Shown here: one piece after another, positions 7,019 through 16,658 of the stretch | How positions within the stretch are numbered: the first letter of the stretch is position 1 | Layout: each line of letters opens with the position of its first letter | Origin: Actinomycetota bacterium | Lineage (GTDB): Bacteria > Actinomycetota > Actinomycetes > Nanopelagicales > Nanopelagicaceae | NCBI GenBank assembly: GCA_009698615.1 | Contig: WLPU01000003.1 | Coordinates: 51,566-115,565 of the forward strand | DNA: 64,000 nt | Direction of reading: 5' to 3' | Notes under the pieces: generated by a model | The model's input: the letters and a program-made list of their open reading frames with translations, nothing else | Databases searched by the model: none | What the model was told of the DNA's origin: nothing | Program-made: the position numbers and the translations under genes

Positions 7019-9790
7019 GTGGCCTCTAACTCCCTCATCGCAGCGCTCGAGCGCGCAGTTCCAGGCGGAGTTCTGAGCGAAATATTTGATCGGCGAGCCA
7101 TTGCAAGCGATGCGTCACATTATTTATTAACACCATCAGTTGTGGTGCGACCAGAAAAAGCTGAGCAAATTGGTGAACTTTTTCGAATCAGCCAAGAAGA
7201 AAATGTAGGACTGACTTTTAGGTCAGGTGGAACTAGCTTGAGCGGCCAAGGGGTTTCCTCTGGACTCTTAGTGGATACGCGACGCAATTTTAAAGAGATC
7301 GAAGTTCTGGATAATGGCGCACGGGTGCGTGTGCAACCTGGAGCGACTATCAAACAAGTCAATATTGCGCTGGCGAAATACGGGAGAAAGTTGGGACCAG
7401 ACCCCGCCAGTGAAATTGCTTGCACGATTGGTGGCGTCGTTGCAAATAATTCCAGTGGCATGGCCTGTGGAACTGAATTCAATACTTATGCAACCCTGCA
7501 TTCCCTCACCATAGTTTTGCCGAGCGGCACGGTGATTAATACTGGACTTTCAGATGCTGATGATCACTTGCGATTGCGTGAACCAGAGTTGTATGCGGGG
7601 ATTGCACGCCTTAGGGATCAAATCGTGCAAAGCCCACATTCGGTCGAGAAAATCAAAAAGCTGTATGCGATCAAAAATACGATGGGATATTCACTTAACT
7701 CATTTGTGGATTATGTAAAGCCAGTAGAGATACTTGCCCACCTGATTGTCGGCAGCGAAGGAACCCTGGCATTTATTGCTGAAGTAACTTTCAATACGGT
7801 TCAACTACTTCAAAAGTGCGCTACGGGGCTGCTAGTTTTTGAAAATCTCGCCGATGCGACAACTTCGCTACCTGCCCTTAAGGCATCACAGGCTGCTGTT
7901 ATTGAGCTCCTAGACATCTCATCGCTATTAGTTGCCCAGCGCGAACACATGGCCGATTCGGTTCTCGGCGGAGTCACTTTTAAAGATCATGCAGCACTCT
8001 TAGTTGAATACCAAGCAGTGAGTAAAGAAGAATTGCACGAGCAAGTCTTGGTTGCCCAAAAAGCAATCTCTTTGTTGCCCGTTGGGATGTCCGAGCTTTC
8101 CCAACAAGCACATGTTCGCAATGAACTCTGGCATGCGCGCAAAGGTCTTTATGCCGCCGTTGCTGGAAATCGCCCCTCTGGCACGACCGCAATTTTAGAA
8201 GACATTGCAGTCCCGATGGAGGCATTGCATGAGACCACGATACAACTGGGTCAACTCATAAATAAGCATAAGTACGAAGGCAGTGTAATCTTTGGCCACG
8301 CGAAAGATGGAAATCTTCACTTCTTACTTAACGAGCAATTTGATCGCCCCGATTTGATTCAGCGATATCAAGATTTCACCGAAGATATGGTTTCTTTGGT
8401 GTTGAGCAACAATGGCTCGCTCAAAGCCGAACATGGCACCGGTCGCATCATGGCCCCATATGTGCGCAGGCAAGTCGGTGATGAGCTTTATGAAGTCATG
8501 GTTTCCCTCAAGAGACTCTGCGATCCACGGAATTTATTGAACCCCGGCGTGCTGATTAATGAGAACCATCTAGTTCATATCGAAGATCTCAAGATCAATC
8601 CCACGGTTGACCCAGAGGTAGATCGTTGCGTTGAGTGCGGTTATTGCGAACCCGTGTGCCCAAGTCGTGACGTGACGATGACTCCACGCCAACGCATTGT
8701 GATTCGTCGAGCACTGGCAGATGCTAAGAATTCTGGGGATACAAAACTATTTGTTGAGCTGACGAGCCGATACGACTACGACGGTGTTCAAACATGTGCC
8801 GCTGACAGCATGTGCGCAGTTTCATGCCCAGTCCATATTGATACAGGGGCGCTCGTCACACGACTACGTGCTGAAGAACATGGATTAAAAGCGCAGATGT
8901 TGGGGGCACAAGCAGCGCGCAATTGGTCTCCGATTACGGGCTTGCTTTCGTTCGCGTTGAGCGTTGCTAAAAAATCTCCGCCCGCTCTGATAGCCGGCAT
9001 TAACGCTGGCCTACGAAAGGTGCTGGGCAGTGATACTTTGCCGTTGTGGAATAAGGCTTTGCCAGGCGGCGGAAAGAAGCGTTCGGAACACAAAAACATT
9101 CAAGCCGAAGTTCTCTATTTTCCTTCGTGCGTCAATTCTCTCTTCGGATCCAATAAGGAATCGGTAGGAGTACAGCAGGCATTTATGCAGTTGTGTGCTC
9201 GGGCTGGAATCCAAGTGATGATTCCTGATGGCATCGCCGAATTATGTTGTGGAACTCCATGGAAATCTAAGGGGCTATCACAGGGCTACACAGAAATGAG
9301 CACTAAAACTATGATTGTGCTTGCGCAACATTCGCTACCAGTTATTTCGGATGCCACATCGTGTACCGACGGACTCCAAGAGTTGGTTAAAGCCTCGAAC
9401 ATAAGAATCATTGATGCCCTTGAGTTCATCGCTGATCGCGTGCTGCCCTCCCTCAAAATCAACGAAAAGATTGCCTCAGTCGCACTTCACCCCACATGTT
9501 CTGGTGCGCAGATGGGCCTAAATGCGAAGATGTCACAGATCGCTAGCGCCGTTGCGCATGAAGTTTATATTCCAGAAAATTGGGCTTGCTGTGGATTTGC
9601 AGGAGATCGTGGATTGCTGCATCCAGAACTCACGGCAGCTGCAACGGCTCCAGAGGCGCAAGAGCTTTCAGCAAGAAAATTCTCCGCATATGCCTCATCT
9701 AATCGTCCGTGTGAGATTGGAATGTCACAAGCAACTGGGCAGTCATACCAGCATCTTCTAGAAATCCTCGAAAAAGTTTCACGCCCATAA
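7019..9790 (+). CDS. FAD- and Fe-S-binding D-lactate/2-hydroxyacid dehydrogenase
   Basis: Large 923-aa dehydrogenase joining a GlcD-type flavin half to a GlcF-type iron-sulfur half. The FAD-binding PCMH domain shows RSGGTSLSGQG near residue 69 and IGGVVANNSSG near 140; the FAD-oxidase C-terminal domain ends near 530 with the GSLKAEHGTGR box. Then come two ferredoxin-like clusters (CVECGYCEPVCP and CAADSMCAVSCP) and two cysteine-rich CCG-type domains (LCCGTPW and WACCGFAGDRG). Known relatives oxidise D-lactate or D-2-hydroxyglutarate and pass electrons to the respiratory chain. The start is GTG. It overlaps the next gene by one base. Confidence 0.88.
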   Translation: MASNSLIAALERAVPGGVLSEIFDRRAIASDASHYLLTPSVVVRPEKAEQIGELFRISQEENVGLTFRSGGTSLSGQGVSSGLLVDTRRNFKEIEVLDNGARVRVQPGATIKQVNIALAKYGRKLGPDPASEIACTIGGVVANNSSGMACGTEFNTYATLHSLTIVLPSGTVINTGLSDADDHLRLREPELYAGIARLRDQIVQSPHSVEKIKKLYAIKNTMGYSLNSFVDYVKPVEILAHLIVGSEGTLAFIAEVTFNTVQLLQKCATGLLVFENLADATTSLPALKASQAAVIELLDISSLLVAQREHMADSVLGGVTFKDHAALLVEYQAVSKEELHEQVLVAQKAISLLPVGMSELSQQAHVRNELWHARKGLYAAVAGNRPSGTTAILEDIAVPMEALHETTIQLGQLINKHKYEGSVIFGHAKDGNLHFLLNEQFDRPDLIQRYQDFTEDMVSLVLSNNGSLKAEHGTGRIMAPYVRRQVGDELYEVMVSLKRLCDPRNLLNPGVLINENHLVHIEDLKINPTVDPEVDRCVECGYCEPVCPSRDVTMTPRQRIVIRRALADAKNSGDTKLFVELTSRYDYDGVQTCAADSMCAVSCPVHIDTGALVTRLRAEEHGLKAQMLGAQAARNWSPITGLLSFALSVAKKSPPALIAGINAGLRKVLGSDTLPLWNKALPGGGKKRSEHKNIQAEVLYFPSCVNSLFGSNKESVGVQQAFMQLCARAGIQVMIPDGIAELCCGTPWKSKGLSQGYTEMSTKTMIVLAQHSLPVISDATSCTDGLQELVKASNIRIIDALEFIADRVLPSLKINEKIASVALHPTCSGAQMGLNAKMSQIASAVAHEVYIPENWACCGFAGDRGLLHPELTAAATAPEAQELSARKFSAYASSNRPCEIGMSQATGQSYQHLLEILEKVSRP

Positions 9791-11178
9791 TGCAAACACG
9801 TGTGGATGTGACGCCTGATCAGATTGCAACTTTGCAGACGCTCGCTACTGGTGGAGTTTCAACAAATGAATCTTCGCTGGATCAACATGGCCATGATGAG
9901 TCTGCTTTTACACCAGTTCAACCATCAGTTGTTGTGTGGCCATGCACGACTCAAGAAGTTTCTGCGGTCTTATCGTTCTGCAACCAAGAACGAATTCCAG
10001 TTGTCGCTTTTGGCGCCGGGACATCCCTTGAAGGCCACGTCGTACCTATTTATGGGGGAGTGAGCCTTGATCTAACTCAGATGAACCGCATTATTGAAGT
10101 GCGTCCTGATGATTTATTAGTCAGGGTAGAAACTGGCGTCCAACGCAAAGCCCTCAACGAAAAACTCTCCAAGGATGGTCTTTTCTTTTCTGTAGACCCT
10201 GGCGCTGATGCAACATTGGGCGGGATGGCCGCAACAGGTGCTGCTGGCACCACCACAGTACGTTACGGATCGATGCGTGAAAATGTGATGGCACTGACAG
10301 CAGTGTTAGCAGATGGCACTGTAATTCATACCGGTCGCCAAACAAGGAAACTTTCTGCAGGATATGACCTCACTCGATTATTAGTTGGCTCCGAAGGCAC
10401 TCTTGCGGTTATTACTGAACTCACACTACGAGTGTTTGGTATCCCAGAAAAAATGGCAGCAGCGGTTGTTCGTTTTCCCACTTTGGCTGATGGTGTTAAC
10501 GCAGCTACCGCTATTGTGAGATCTGGAATTGCAGTTGCACGATGTGAATTCTTAGACGCCAAATGCATTGGTTTCATCAACGCTTTCGATCACCTCACAC
10601 TTACCGAACTGCCAACTATATTTTTCGAATTTCATGGCAGCCCTCAAGGGGTCGAAGAAGATGCTCAATCAGTCAAGGAAATCGTTCATGAATTTGGTGG
10701 TTCGGAATTTGAATGGACAACCCAAGAAGAGGGTCGCCGGAAACTATGGCAAGCTCGCCACAATTCACATTGGGCAACCCTTGCTGCATTTCCTGGCATG
10801 AAAGGAGTGAGCACAGATATGGCGGTGCCACTTTCTAAATTAGCCGAAGCGGTTGCAGTTGTAGATGTCATGTTGGCATCGCATCCTTTTCCATACACCG
10901 TACTAGGCCATGTTGCTGATGGAAATTTTCACTCTCAAATAATCACTGATCCAAATAAGCCCGAGCAGTTGATTGAGATTCGACATTTGGTACACGAGAT
11001 GACGATGAAGATTATAGAAATGGGCGGAACGTGCACAGGAGAGCACGGAATTGGTGCGGGCAAAATAAGTGCTTTGGTTGCAGAAACCGGAAAAGAGGCT
11101 GTGGCAGTAATGAGAGCAATTAAAAGCGTTCTAGACCCACATTCGATATTGAACCCAGGGAAGATTTTTACCCTTTAG
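9790..11178 (+). CDS. FAD-linked D-lactate dehydrogenase (GlcD/Dld type)
   Basis: Flavoprotein of 462 aa with FAD-binding PCMH domain (FGAGTSLEGHVVPIYGGVSLDLT near residues 75-97) and a C-terminal FAD-oxidase domain ending in GGTCTGEHGIGAGK. It lacks the iron-sulfur half carried by its upstream neighbour, as in cytochrome-type D-lactate dehydrogenases. The ATG overlaps the stop of the preceding gene (TAATG), so the two are co-translated. Two D-2-hydroxyacid dehydrogenases in one operon suggest different substrates or a respiratory pair. The substrate cannot be fixed from sequence. Confidence 0.88.
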   Translation: MQTRVDVTPDQIATLQTLATGGVSTNESSLDQHGHDESAFTPVQPSVVVWPCTTQEVSAVLSFCNQERIPVVAFGAGTSLEGHVVPIYGGVSLDLTQMNRIIEVRPDDLLVRVETGVQRKALNEKLSKDGLFFSVDPGADATLGGMAATGAAGTTTVRYGSMRENVMALTAVLADGTVIHTGRQTRKLSAGYDLTRLLVGSEGTLAVITELTLRVFGIPEKMAAAVVRFPTLADGVNAATAIVRSGIAVARCEFLDAKCIGFINAFDHLTLTELPTIFFEFHGSPQGVEEDAQSVKEIVHEFGGSEFEWTTQEEGRRKLWQARHNSHWATLAAFPGMKGVSTDMAVPLSKLAEAVAVVDVMLASHPFPYTVLGHVADGNFHSQIITDPNKPEQLIEIRHLVHEMTMKIIEMGGTCTGEHGIGAGKISALVAETGKEAVAVMRAIKSVLDPHSILNPGKIFTL

Positions 11179-11201
11179 CTTGGCCTCCTTTGGAATTTCG
11201 C

Positions 11202-12017
11202 ATGGCGGAAATCTCTAATTCTTTCGATAAAGCGCCTGTTATCCTCAACACATCGGAGGGCCACATGGGTCTAATCGCAGTTGAACATCCAAACGGGAGT
11301 TATAGATATCTGCCCGCGATCTCTGCTTATTCTGCAGGTTTTGCTACGTCCGTTGGATTTGAAATTACTGCCTTGAGATTGCTGGATTGCCCATCCCTAG
11401 ATCAAGGATTTAAGAGAATCGATGCTGAGATTAAGCAGCGTGGACTTACATCGAGCGCATTAGCAGGAATACAACTTCGATCTCCAGGTGCATTTAGCTT
11501 TGATGGTTTTGCAAAATTTAATAATGAATACCGACAATTACTTGTGGAGCGCTCCTTGATTCTTGAAGATGCAAATCCCGTTTCACGTACCAATGTAATA
11601 CCAATTCATGAGGGACCTTCAGAGCCATCGATTGCGATGGCTTTTATAGTTCACCCCAGCAAGGGATTAGGTGGGACAGATTTCATTGTTGCTGGCGCTG
11701 GTGAAGTTGCAGGTGATCTTGGTCCTGAAAATATTATTGCACGAGGAGATCTAAGCCCTCATGGTCTAAATCTAAAAGTGGAGTGCGTTTTAGACATTAT
11801 GGTTGAAAGGCTTGTTGGACTAGGTGCAAGCGGGAAGAGTCCCACCACAATAAATGTTTATACAGTACATGAAATCTCAAATCTGGCCGCATCAATAGAG
11901 GCAAAAATTGCTTCTATTGCCAAATATGGTTACGCGAGCTGGTTGACAAGACCCCCAGTAAAAGAGATTGAATTCGAGATGGATTGCTCGCGTTACAGTA
12001 ATTGGGTTTCAATCTGA
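11202..12017 (+). CDS. Tandem RidA/YjgF-like protein of unknown function
   Basis: 271 aa, no firm family match. Two stretches look like RidA folds in sequence order. Residues about 40-130 contain GLTSSALAGIQLRSP and FNNEYRQLL, resembling the 'sledVvkvtvyl...FaalNevYreyf' part of RidA. Residues about 155-230 contain VAGAGEVAGDL, GDLSPHGLNLK and LVGLGASGKS, resembling the start of a second RidA unit. RidA proteins hydrolyse reactive enamines and imines made by PLP enzymes. The ATG at 11202 is taken as start; a TTG at 11190 also fits. The stop overlaps the next start (TGATG). Confidence 0.5.
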   Translation: MAEISNSFDKAPVILNTSEGHMGLIAVEHPNGSYRYLPAISAYSAGFATSVGFEITALRLLDCPSLDQGFKRIDAEIKQRGLTSSALAGIQLRSPGAFSFDGFAKFNNEYRQLLVERSLILEDANPVSRTNVIPIHEGPSEPSIAMAFIVHPSKGLGGTDFIVAGAGEVAGDLGPENIIARGDLSPHGLNLKVECVLDIMVERLVGLGASGKSPTTINVYTVHEISNLAASIEAKIASIAKYGYASWLTRPPVKEIEFEMDCSRYSNWVSI

Positions 12018-13192
12018 TGTCGAAAGATGAATTGACAGTGGTGGATTTACTCATCGAGATGATTTCACACAATACGGTGAACGAACACACCTCAGGAGTG
12101 CATTTTCCCGAGCAGGGCATGCTGGAATCACTTGAAAGAATTTCGCAAAGCTGGGGTCTTAAGACCGCACGATTACCAGTAGCGGCGTACCCCAAAGACC
12201 AAAGTTATAACTTGCTCATAACCTACGAGGTATCTAAGAGCGCTCCATGGTTAGTTTTTGAATCGCACGCAGACACGGTAAGTATCGATGGGATGACAGT
12301 TGATCCTCTTAAGTGCCTTATTAAAGATGGACTTATTTACGGAAGAGGAGCGTGCGATACGAAAGGGAGCGGGGCAGGAATTTTGACCGCGCTTCGAGAA
12401 TATGCGAAAGATGCATCTCGGCCCAATAACATCGCAGTTATTTTTGTGACCGACGAGGAAATATCGAAAGCTGGAGCAAATGCTTTCGTCCAACGACAAT
12501 TGAAGGATCTTGGCTGGGAGCCGGTCGCCGTTATCGTTGGCGAACCGACTTCATCTAAGCCAGTTGTTGCCCACAACGGAGTTATCCGTTGGAAAATTCG
12601 TACCCAGGGCGTCGCCGCCCATTCCTCCAATCCTTCCAATGGGAAAAGTGCCATTTCAGCGATGGCAAAATTGGTTCTTGCCTTCGAAAAGGAGTATTGC
12701 TCGAAACTTACTTTGACTCATTCCTTGACGGGAAAAGCCGTGTGTTCAGTGAATACGATCTCAGGCGGTACAGCAGTCAACATTATTCCTAATTTTTGCG
12801 AGATTGAAATTGATCGTCGTACCTTGCCAGGGGAAGATAGTGCACAAGTTTTAAAAGACATTCAGGCGGTGCTTGATTCAATTGCCAAAAGCGATCCATC
12901 TATCGTGATCGAAACGCTGCCACCATTTGTTGACTATCAACTCGACCCCAAGGTGAACCAGAAACTCTCTGCACAAATTTCTGAAATTCTTATTGGGATG
13001 GGCCTATCTGGTGAGCAATCAGGTGCTGGATACGGAACCGATGCCTCCACTTATTCTGTAGCGGGGATTCCTGCCGTTGTGCTCGGCCCCGGAAGCGTTG
13101 ATCAAGCCCATACTAAGAATGAATGGCTTGATATTGCGGAGTTGGAAAAATCAGTTGAAATGTATTTGCAGATCATGAAATTTGGTTTCTGA
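12017..13192 (+). CDS. M20-family metallopeptidase/deacylase (ArgE/DapE/CPG2 type)
   Basis: Zinc amidohydrolase of 391 aa that releases an amino acid from a peptide or N-acyl amino acid. The five metal ligands can be placed: His in FESHADTV, Asp in GACDTKGSGA, the Glu pair in TDEEIS, an acidic ligand in GEPTSS, and the late His in VDQAHTKNEW. A dimerisation lid domain lies between. The frame opens further upstream, but the ATG at 12017 overlapping the previous stop is the better start. It is co-translated with the next gene (TGATG at 13190-13194). Acyl donor unknown. Confidence 0.85.
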   Translation: MSKDELTVVDLLIEMISHNTVNEHTSGVHFPEQGMLESLERISQSWGLKTARLPVAAYPKDQSYNLLITYEVSKSAPWLVFESHADTVSIDGMTVDPLKCLIKDGLIYGRGACDTKGSGAGILTALREYAKDASRPNNIAVIFVTDEEISKAGANAFVQRQLKDLGWEPVAVIVGEPTSSKPVVAHNGVIRWKIRTQGVAAHSSNPSNGKSAISAMAKLVLAFEKEYCSKLTLTHSLTGKAVCSVNTISGGTAVNIIPNFCEIEIDRRTLPGEDSAQVLKDIQAVLDSIAKSDPSIVIETLPPFVDYQLDPKVNQKLSAQISEILIGMGLSGEQSGAGYGTDASTYSVAGIPAVVLGPGSVDQAHTKNEWLDIAELEKSVEMYLQIMKFGF

Positions 13193-14199
13193 TGGGCAAG
13201 GAAGTTGTAAAGCTAGGACTCGTTGGCTTTGGTGGCATGGGAAGACTGCACGCGGAGCAAATTGGATTTATGGACGATGCAGTTATTGCCGCAGTGGTGG
13301 AACCAGCAGGGGTAAACCGTTCAAGTGCAGAGCAATTTTATGCAAACAAAGACGTAGCATTTTTTGATGATGTAGCAAGTGCGCTATCCCGAGCACAACT
13401 AGACGGATGGATCGTGGCATCGAGTACCAGAACGCACATTGAAATAGCACAGCAGCTTCTCGCGCACGGGTACACCGTATTGTTGGAAAAGCCAATCGCT
13501 GGGACATTAAGTGAGGCTGAGAAGATTCGTCCTCTCGTCAAACCTGACTCGTCAAATCTAATGATGGGACACATTCTTCTTTGGAATGCAGAGTTCCAAA
13601 CCTTGAAATCTGAGGTGAATAGGCTTGGAAAGATTACGGCAATAGATTGTTCGCGCCAGCGATGTGCAAACCACCGCACGCGATATCCCGATGAGTCTCC
13701 CTTTACATTGATTATGGTTCACGATCTTTACACAGTTCACAGTTTGGTTTCTGCTCAACAACCTTTCAAGTATTCAGCTCAGCAGCGTAAACATGATCAA
13801 GGTGGAGTAGACCTTGGGCAGGCGCAATTAGGTTGGAAAGACAATAGCCACGCATCGTTCGTGGCAAATTATTTGATTCCTGACGACATCCCAGGCGGTG
13901 GAAACATTGATGAACTTAGCGTTGCAGGCCAATCGTGGCATGTTCGACTTTTATACGACAGTGGGATCATACAAATCGCCTCGAAAGGCGAGGTACGGCA
14001 AGTTCACGTAGATCCACCCATCCGTAAGGGTGCCACGAATTATTTTGATGATGCTCTCAGAAACGAATTGCAACATTTCGTACTCTTGATCAAAGGTATT
14101 GCAAGCGTTCCCCTTGGCGCTAGATATGAGGATGCCTGCCAGATTCAAGGGTGGATTGATAATTTCATTTCGCTGACCCAGAATAAGGGAGCCAATTAA
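13192..14199 (+). CDS. Gfo/Idh/MocA-family NAD(P)-dependent oxidoreductase
   Basis: 335 aa, with an N-terminal Rossmann fold (GLVGFGGMGRLHA near residue 9) and the family signature EKPIAG near residue 101. The C-terminal half is the alpha/beta substrate domain. Members oxidise or reduce sugars, inositols or sugar amines; the substrate here is unknown. It overlaps both neighbours by one base, so it belongs to the tightly coupled run from 11202 to 16152. Confidence 0.85.
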   Translation: MGKEVVKLGLVGFGGMGRLHAEQIGFMDDAVIAAVVEPAGVNRSSAEQFYANKDVAFFDDVASALSRAQLDGWIVASSTRTHIEIAQQLLAHGYTVLLEKPIAGTLSEAEKIRPLVKPDSSNLMMGHILLWNAEFQTLKSEVNRLGKITAIDCSRQRCANHRTRYPDESPFTLIMVHDLYTVHSLVSAQQPFKYSAQQRKHDQGGVDLGQAQLGWKDNSHASFVANYLIPDDIPGGGNIDELSVAGQSWHVRLLYDSGIIQIASKGEVRQVHVDPPIRKGATNYFDDALRNELQHFVLLIKGIASVPLGARYEDACQIQGWIDNFISLTQNKGAN

Positions 14200-15335
14200 T
14201 GTTAAGCGAGCACAGCCGCCTCAAAGATTTTCCTTCGCTGGCTAACAGGGTTTATCTCAATACTGCAGCCGAAGGAATTCCACCTGCTGGTGTGATGGCC
14301 GCGCTCAATCAGTATGGGCAAGACAAGTTATTAGGTATGGACGGGCGACTCTTACATCAAGAGCAGTGGAGACAAGTGAAGTCAAAGTTTTCACAATTTT
14401 TGAATCTGCAAAGTGATGACATTGGAATTTGCTCATGCTCATCGGAGGCATACAACCTTGCCTTTGCAGCGCTGCGTCTTAAGGATGGGGATGAAGTTGT
14501 CATCAATGATCTTGATTTCCCATCTGGATCAACCCCTTGGATGTCAGATTCTTCTCGAGCCGTTGTAAAAGTGTGGCGGAACAAGAACGGCGTATTGGAT
14601 CTTGAAGATCTCGCGAAGCTATTGTCTGCCCGCACGCGGTTGGTCACCATCTCTCTCATTAGCTACTACAACGGATTTCGCCTTGATGTTAACGAGGTTT
14701 CACAACTTGTTCGCAAGCATTCTGGAGCAATGTTGGCAGTGGATGTAACTCAAGGATTTGCCCGAGTTCCGCTAGATGTCAAGAATGCAGATTTAGTAAT
14801 CAGTTCCACCCATAAATGGTTACTTGCCTCCCATGGTGGCGGTTTGATCGGGGTTTCGCCCGAACGCGCTGATGAATGGACTGTGCCCGCGGGTGGTTGG
14901 TTCAACCTTAACAATGCTTTTGATGATTCACGGTTTGAAACTTTAGAAACAAAGAAGGGTGCCGCTAGTTTCATGGTGGGCATGCCAAATTATCCTGCGA
15001 TCTATGCAATTAACGCAGGCCTTGATTACATTTCCAGCGTTGGTGTGAAGGCAATAGATGATCATGCAAAGAATCTAGTTACGAAGTGCCTTGCTGGAAT
15101 TGCCGAGCTTCCAGTGGAACTTCTTGGCCCTGCCCATCCAAAATTGCTTTCGGGGATTATTTCTTTCAAACACCCCAAGTTCGAAGAGATCAATAAGTTC
15201 TTACATTCGGAAAGTGTACATGCTATGGCGCATGCGGGCCGTGTCCGCGTCTCAATCCACGGATATAACAATGAGGCAGACGTAGATCGTTTCCTGGAAG
15301 TTTTGAAGAAAGCAATACTCGTCCATGCTAGCTGA
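14199..15335 (+). CDS. Class V aminotransferase / cysteine desulfurase-like PLP enzyme
   Basis: PLP enzyme of 378 aa, similar in layout to isopenicillin-N-epimerase/cysteine-desulfurase relatives. The start NRVYLNTAAEGIPPAGV is typical, the PLP aspartate is in LAVDVTQGF, and the Schiff-base lysine is in ISSTHKWLLASHGGG near residue 206. No IscS-type active-site cysteine loop was recognised, so a role in Fe-S assembly is unlikely. It starts on the last base of the previous gene and overlaps the next by 11 bp. Substrate unknown; the neighbours point to amino-acid or amino-sugar breakdown. Confidence 0.8.
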   Translation: MLSEHSRLKDFPSLANRVYLNTAAEGIPPAGVMAALNQYGQDKLLGMDGRLLHQEQWRQVKSKFSQFLNLQSDDIGICSCSSEAYNLAFAALRLKDGDEVVINDLDFPSGSTPWMSDSSRAVVKVWRNKNGVLDLEDLAKLLSARTRLVTISLISYYNGFRLDVNEVSQLVRKHSGAMLAVDVTQGFARVPLDVKNADLVISSTHKWLLASHGGGLIGVSPERADEWTVPAGGWFNLNNAFDDSRFETLETKKGAASFMVGMPNYPAIYAINAGLDYISSVGVKAIDDHAKNLVTKCLAGIAELPVELLGPAHPKLLSGIISFKHPKFEEINKFLHSESVHAMAHAGRVRVSIHGYNNEADVDRFLEVLKKAILVHAS

Positions 15336-16152
15336 TAGCCACATACACCTCTTTCAAAATGGCTACAAAAATTCTGGAGAAAATGAAGTTTCGCATTATG
15401 AAAGTTTGATTAAAACTTATTCGATTAACTCCGCACTTGTTGTTGGGTTTGAGGGTGAGCCATGGGCGTTGGGTAATAATGCTTTTATTGCTTCCCAAGC
15501 TAAAACGAGACCTTGGATGCATCCACTTGCCTTTCTTCATCCAGAAAGATTGAACGTGAACCAGCTCGATTCATTGCTGCAATTGGGATTTGAAGGCATC
15601 ACTCTTTACTTATTCACTGAAAAAGATGAGGAAAACCTTCTTTGCGTTGAAGTGGCCGCTTGGCAATGGCTTGTTGATCATCACTGGATTGTTAGCGTTA
15701 ACTCAAAAGGCGATTGTTGGAAAGCCTGGCTTAAAGTTTTAGGTCGGACGCCAGATTTGAATCTACTCATTTCTCATCTGGGGTTGCCAACTGTCAGCCA
15801 GAGTTTGGCTGCCCCTGCCGATATAGATGCACAGCTGGCCGCAATCAGGAAGATTTATGAGTTCAAGAACGTTTATCTGAAACTGAGCGGATTTTATGCC
15901 CTTGAGCCAACGAAACCGATCTACCCTTATCCGACCTTGGATCACTACCTCCAATACATTTTGCAAAATTTTGAGGTTGAAAGATTGATCTGGGCTTCAG
16001 ATTTTACACCTGCGCTTTCAGTTGTAACATTTCCACAAACCTTTCAACATTTTTCAGAGCTACCTTTCTTAAAACCCCAAGATCTTTCAAAGATTTTGAA
16101 CCAAAACCTTTTGAATCTTCTATCTCGTTCAACTAATCCAAGAGTTCGCTGA
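15325..16152 (+). CDS. Amidohydrolase (ACMSD/lactonase-type TIM barrel)
   Basis: 275-aa metal-dependent hydrolase of the amidohydrolase-2 family. It shows the N-terminal DSHIHLF metal motif (residues 4-10), a mid-barrel histidine in LISHLGLP and the late aspartate in WASDFTP. Family members include 2-pyrone-4,6-dicarboxylate and sugar-acid lactonases and decarboxylases. The mutarotase-like gene just after it would fit a sugar lactone substrate, but this is inference. Its ATG lies 11 bp inside the preceding gene. Confidence 0.75.
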   Translation: MLADSHIHLFQNGYKNSGENEVSHYESLIKTYSINSALVVGFEGEPWALGNNAFIASQAKTRPWMHPLAFLHPERLNVNQLDSLLQLGFEGITLYLFTEKDEENLLCVEVAAWQWLVDHHWIVSVNSKGDCWKAWLKVLGRTPDLNLLISHLGLPTVSQSLAAPADIDAQLAAIRKIYEFKNVYLKLSGFYALEPTKPIYPYPTLDHYLQYILQNFEVERLIWASDFTPALSVVTFPQTFQHFSELPFLKPQDLSKILNQNLLNLLSRSTNPRVR

Positions 16153-16170
16153 TATGGGAAGGAAGTAATG

Positions 16171-16494
16171 ATGGAGAGAGTATGTTTCACCCTGCACGTA
16201 AAACTAGATCGGCTTGATGAGTATGTCGAAGACCATAAGAATGTGTGGTCTGAAGTCCTTGAGGCTTTGACCCGATCAGGCTGGCACAACTATTCGCTTT
16301 TCCTCAACAGGAAAGATGGTTGTTTGATCACTTATTGCGAAGTGGATGATTTCCAAAAAGCTATGGATGCAATCGCACAAGAGGAAGCGAGCCTTCGTTG
16401 GCAAGCCAAGATGGTCGATTACTTTGTTCCAGTTGCTGGGAAGAAACCGGCAGATGCTTTTGAGCGCTTTGTTGAAGTTTTCCACTTGCAGTAG
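16171..16494 (+). CDS. L-rhamnose mutarotase family protein (RhaM-like)
   Basis: 107 aa, the usual length of the RhaM family of dimeric alpha-beta barrels that interconvert sugar anomers. Matching features are the start ERVCFTLHVKLDRLDEY, then HKNVWSEVLEAL, GWHNYSLFL and the end LRWQAKMVDYF. Two ATGs are adjacent (16168 and 16171); AAGGAAG gives better spacing for the second. It follows the amidohydrolase by 18 bp. No rhamnose isomerase or kinase is nearby, so the true sugar may be another L-deoxy sugar. Confidence 0.75.
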   Translation: MERVCFTLHVKLDRLDEYVEDHKNVWSEVLEALTRSGWHNYSLFLNRKDGCLITYCEVDDFQKAMDAIAQEEASLRWQAKMVDYFVPVAGKKPADAFERFVEVFHLQ

Positions 16495-16658
16495 CTCTGC
16501 CAAGGCCCTTTAAAATTCCGCCATTTGGACTAGTTTGCATTGGTTCAGAGTCGTGAGGCTCGAAAATATCGCATCGTAATAATTACTATTTCAACTCTTC
16601 GCGATTTCAGGCAGACTGTGGCTAGTTCGTGAATCGTTTCGGATGAAAGTAGAGGAAA

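Noticed and set aside
16550..16564. GTCGTGAGGCTCGAA resembling the left box of the three-copy element
   Set aside because: Neither the central ATGYGGAT nor the right TATTAGGGAT box follows at the expected distance.
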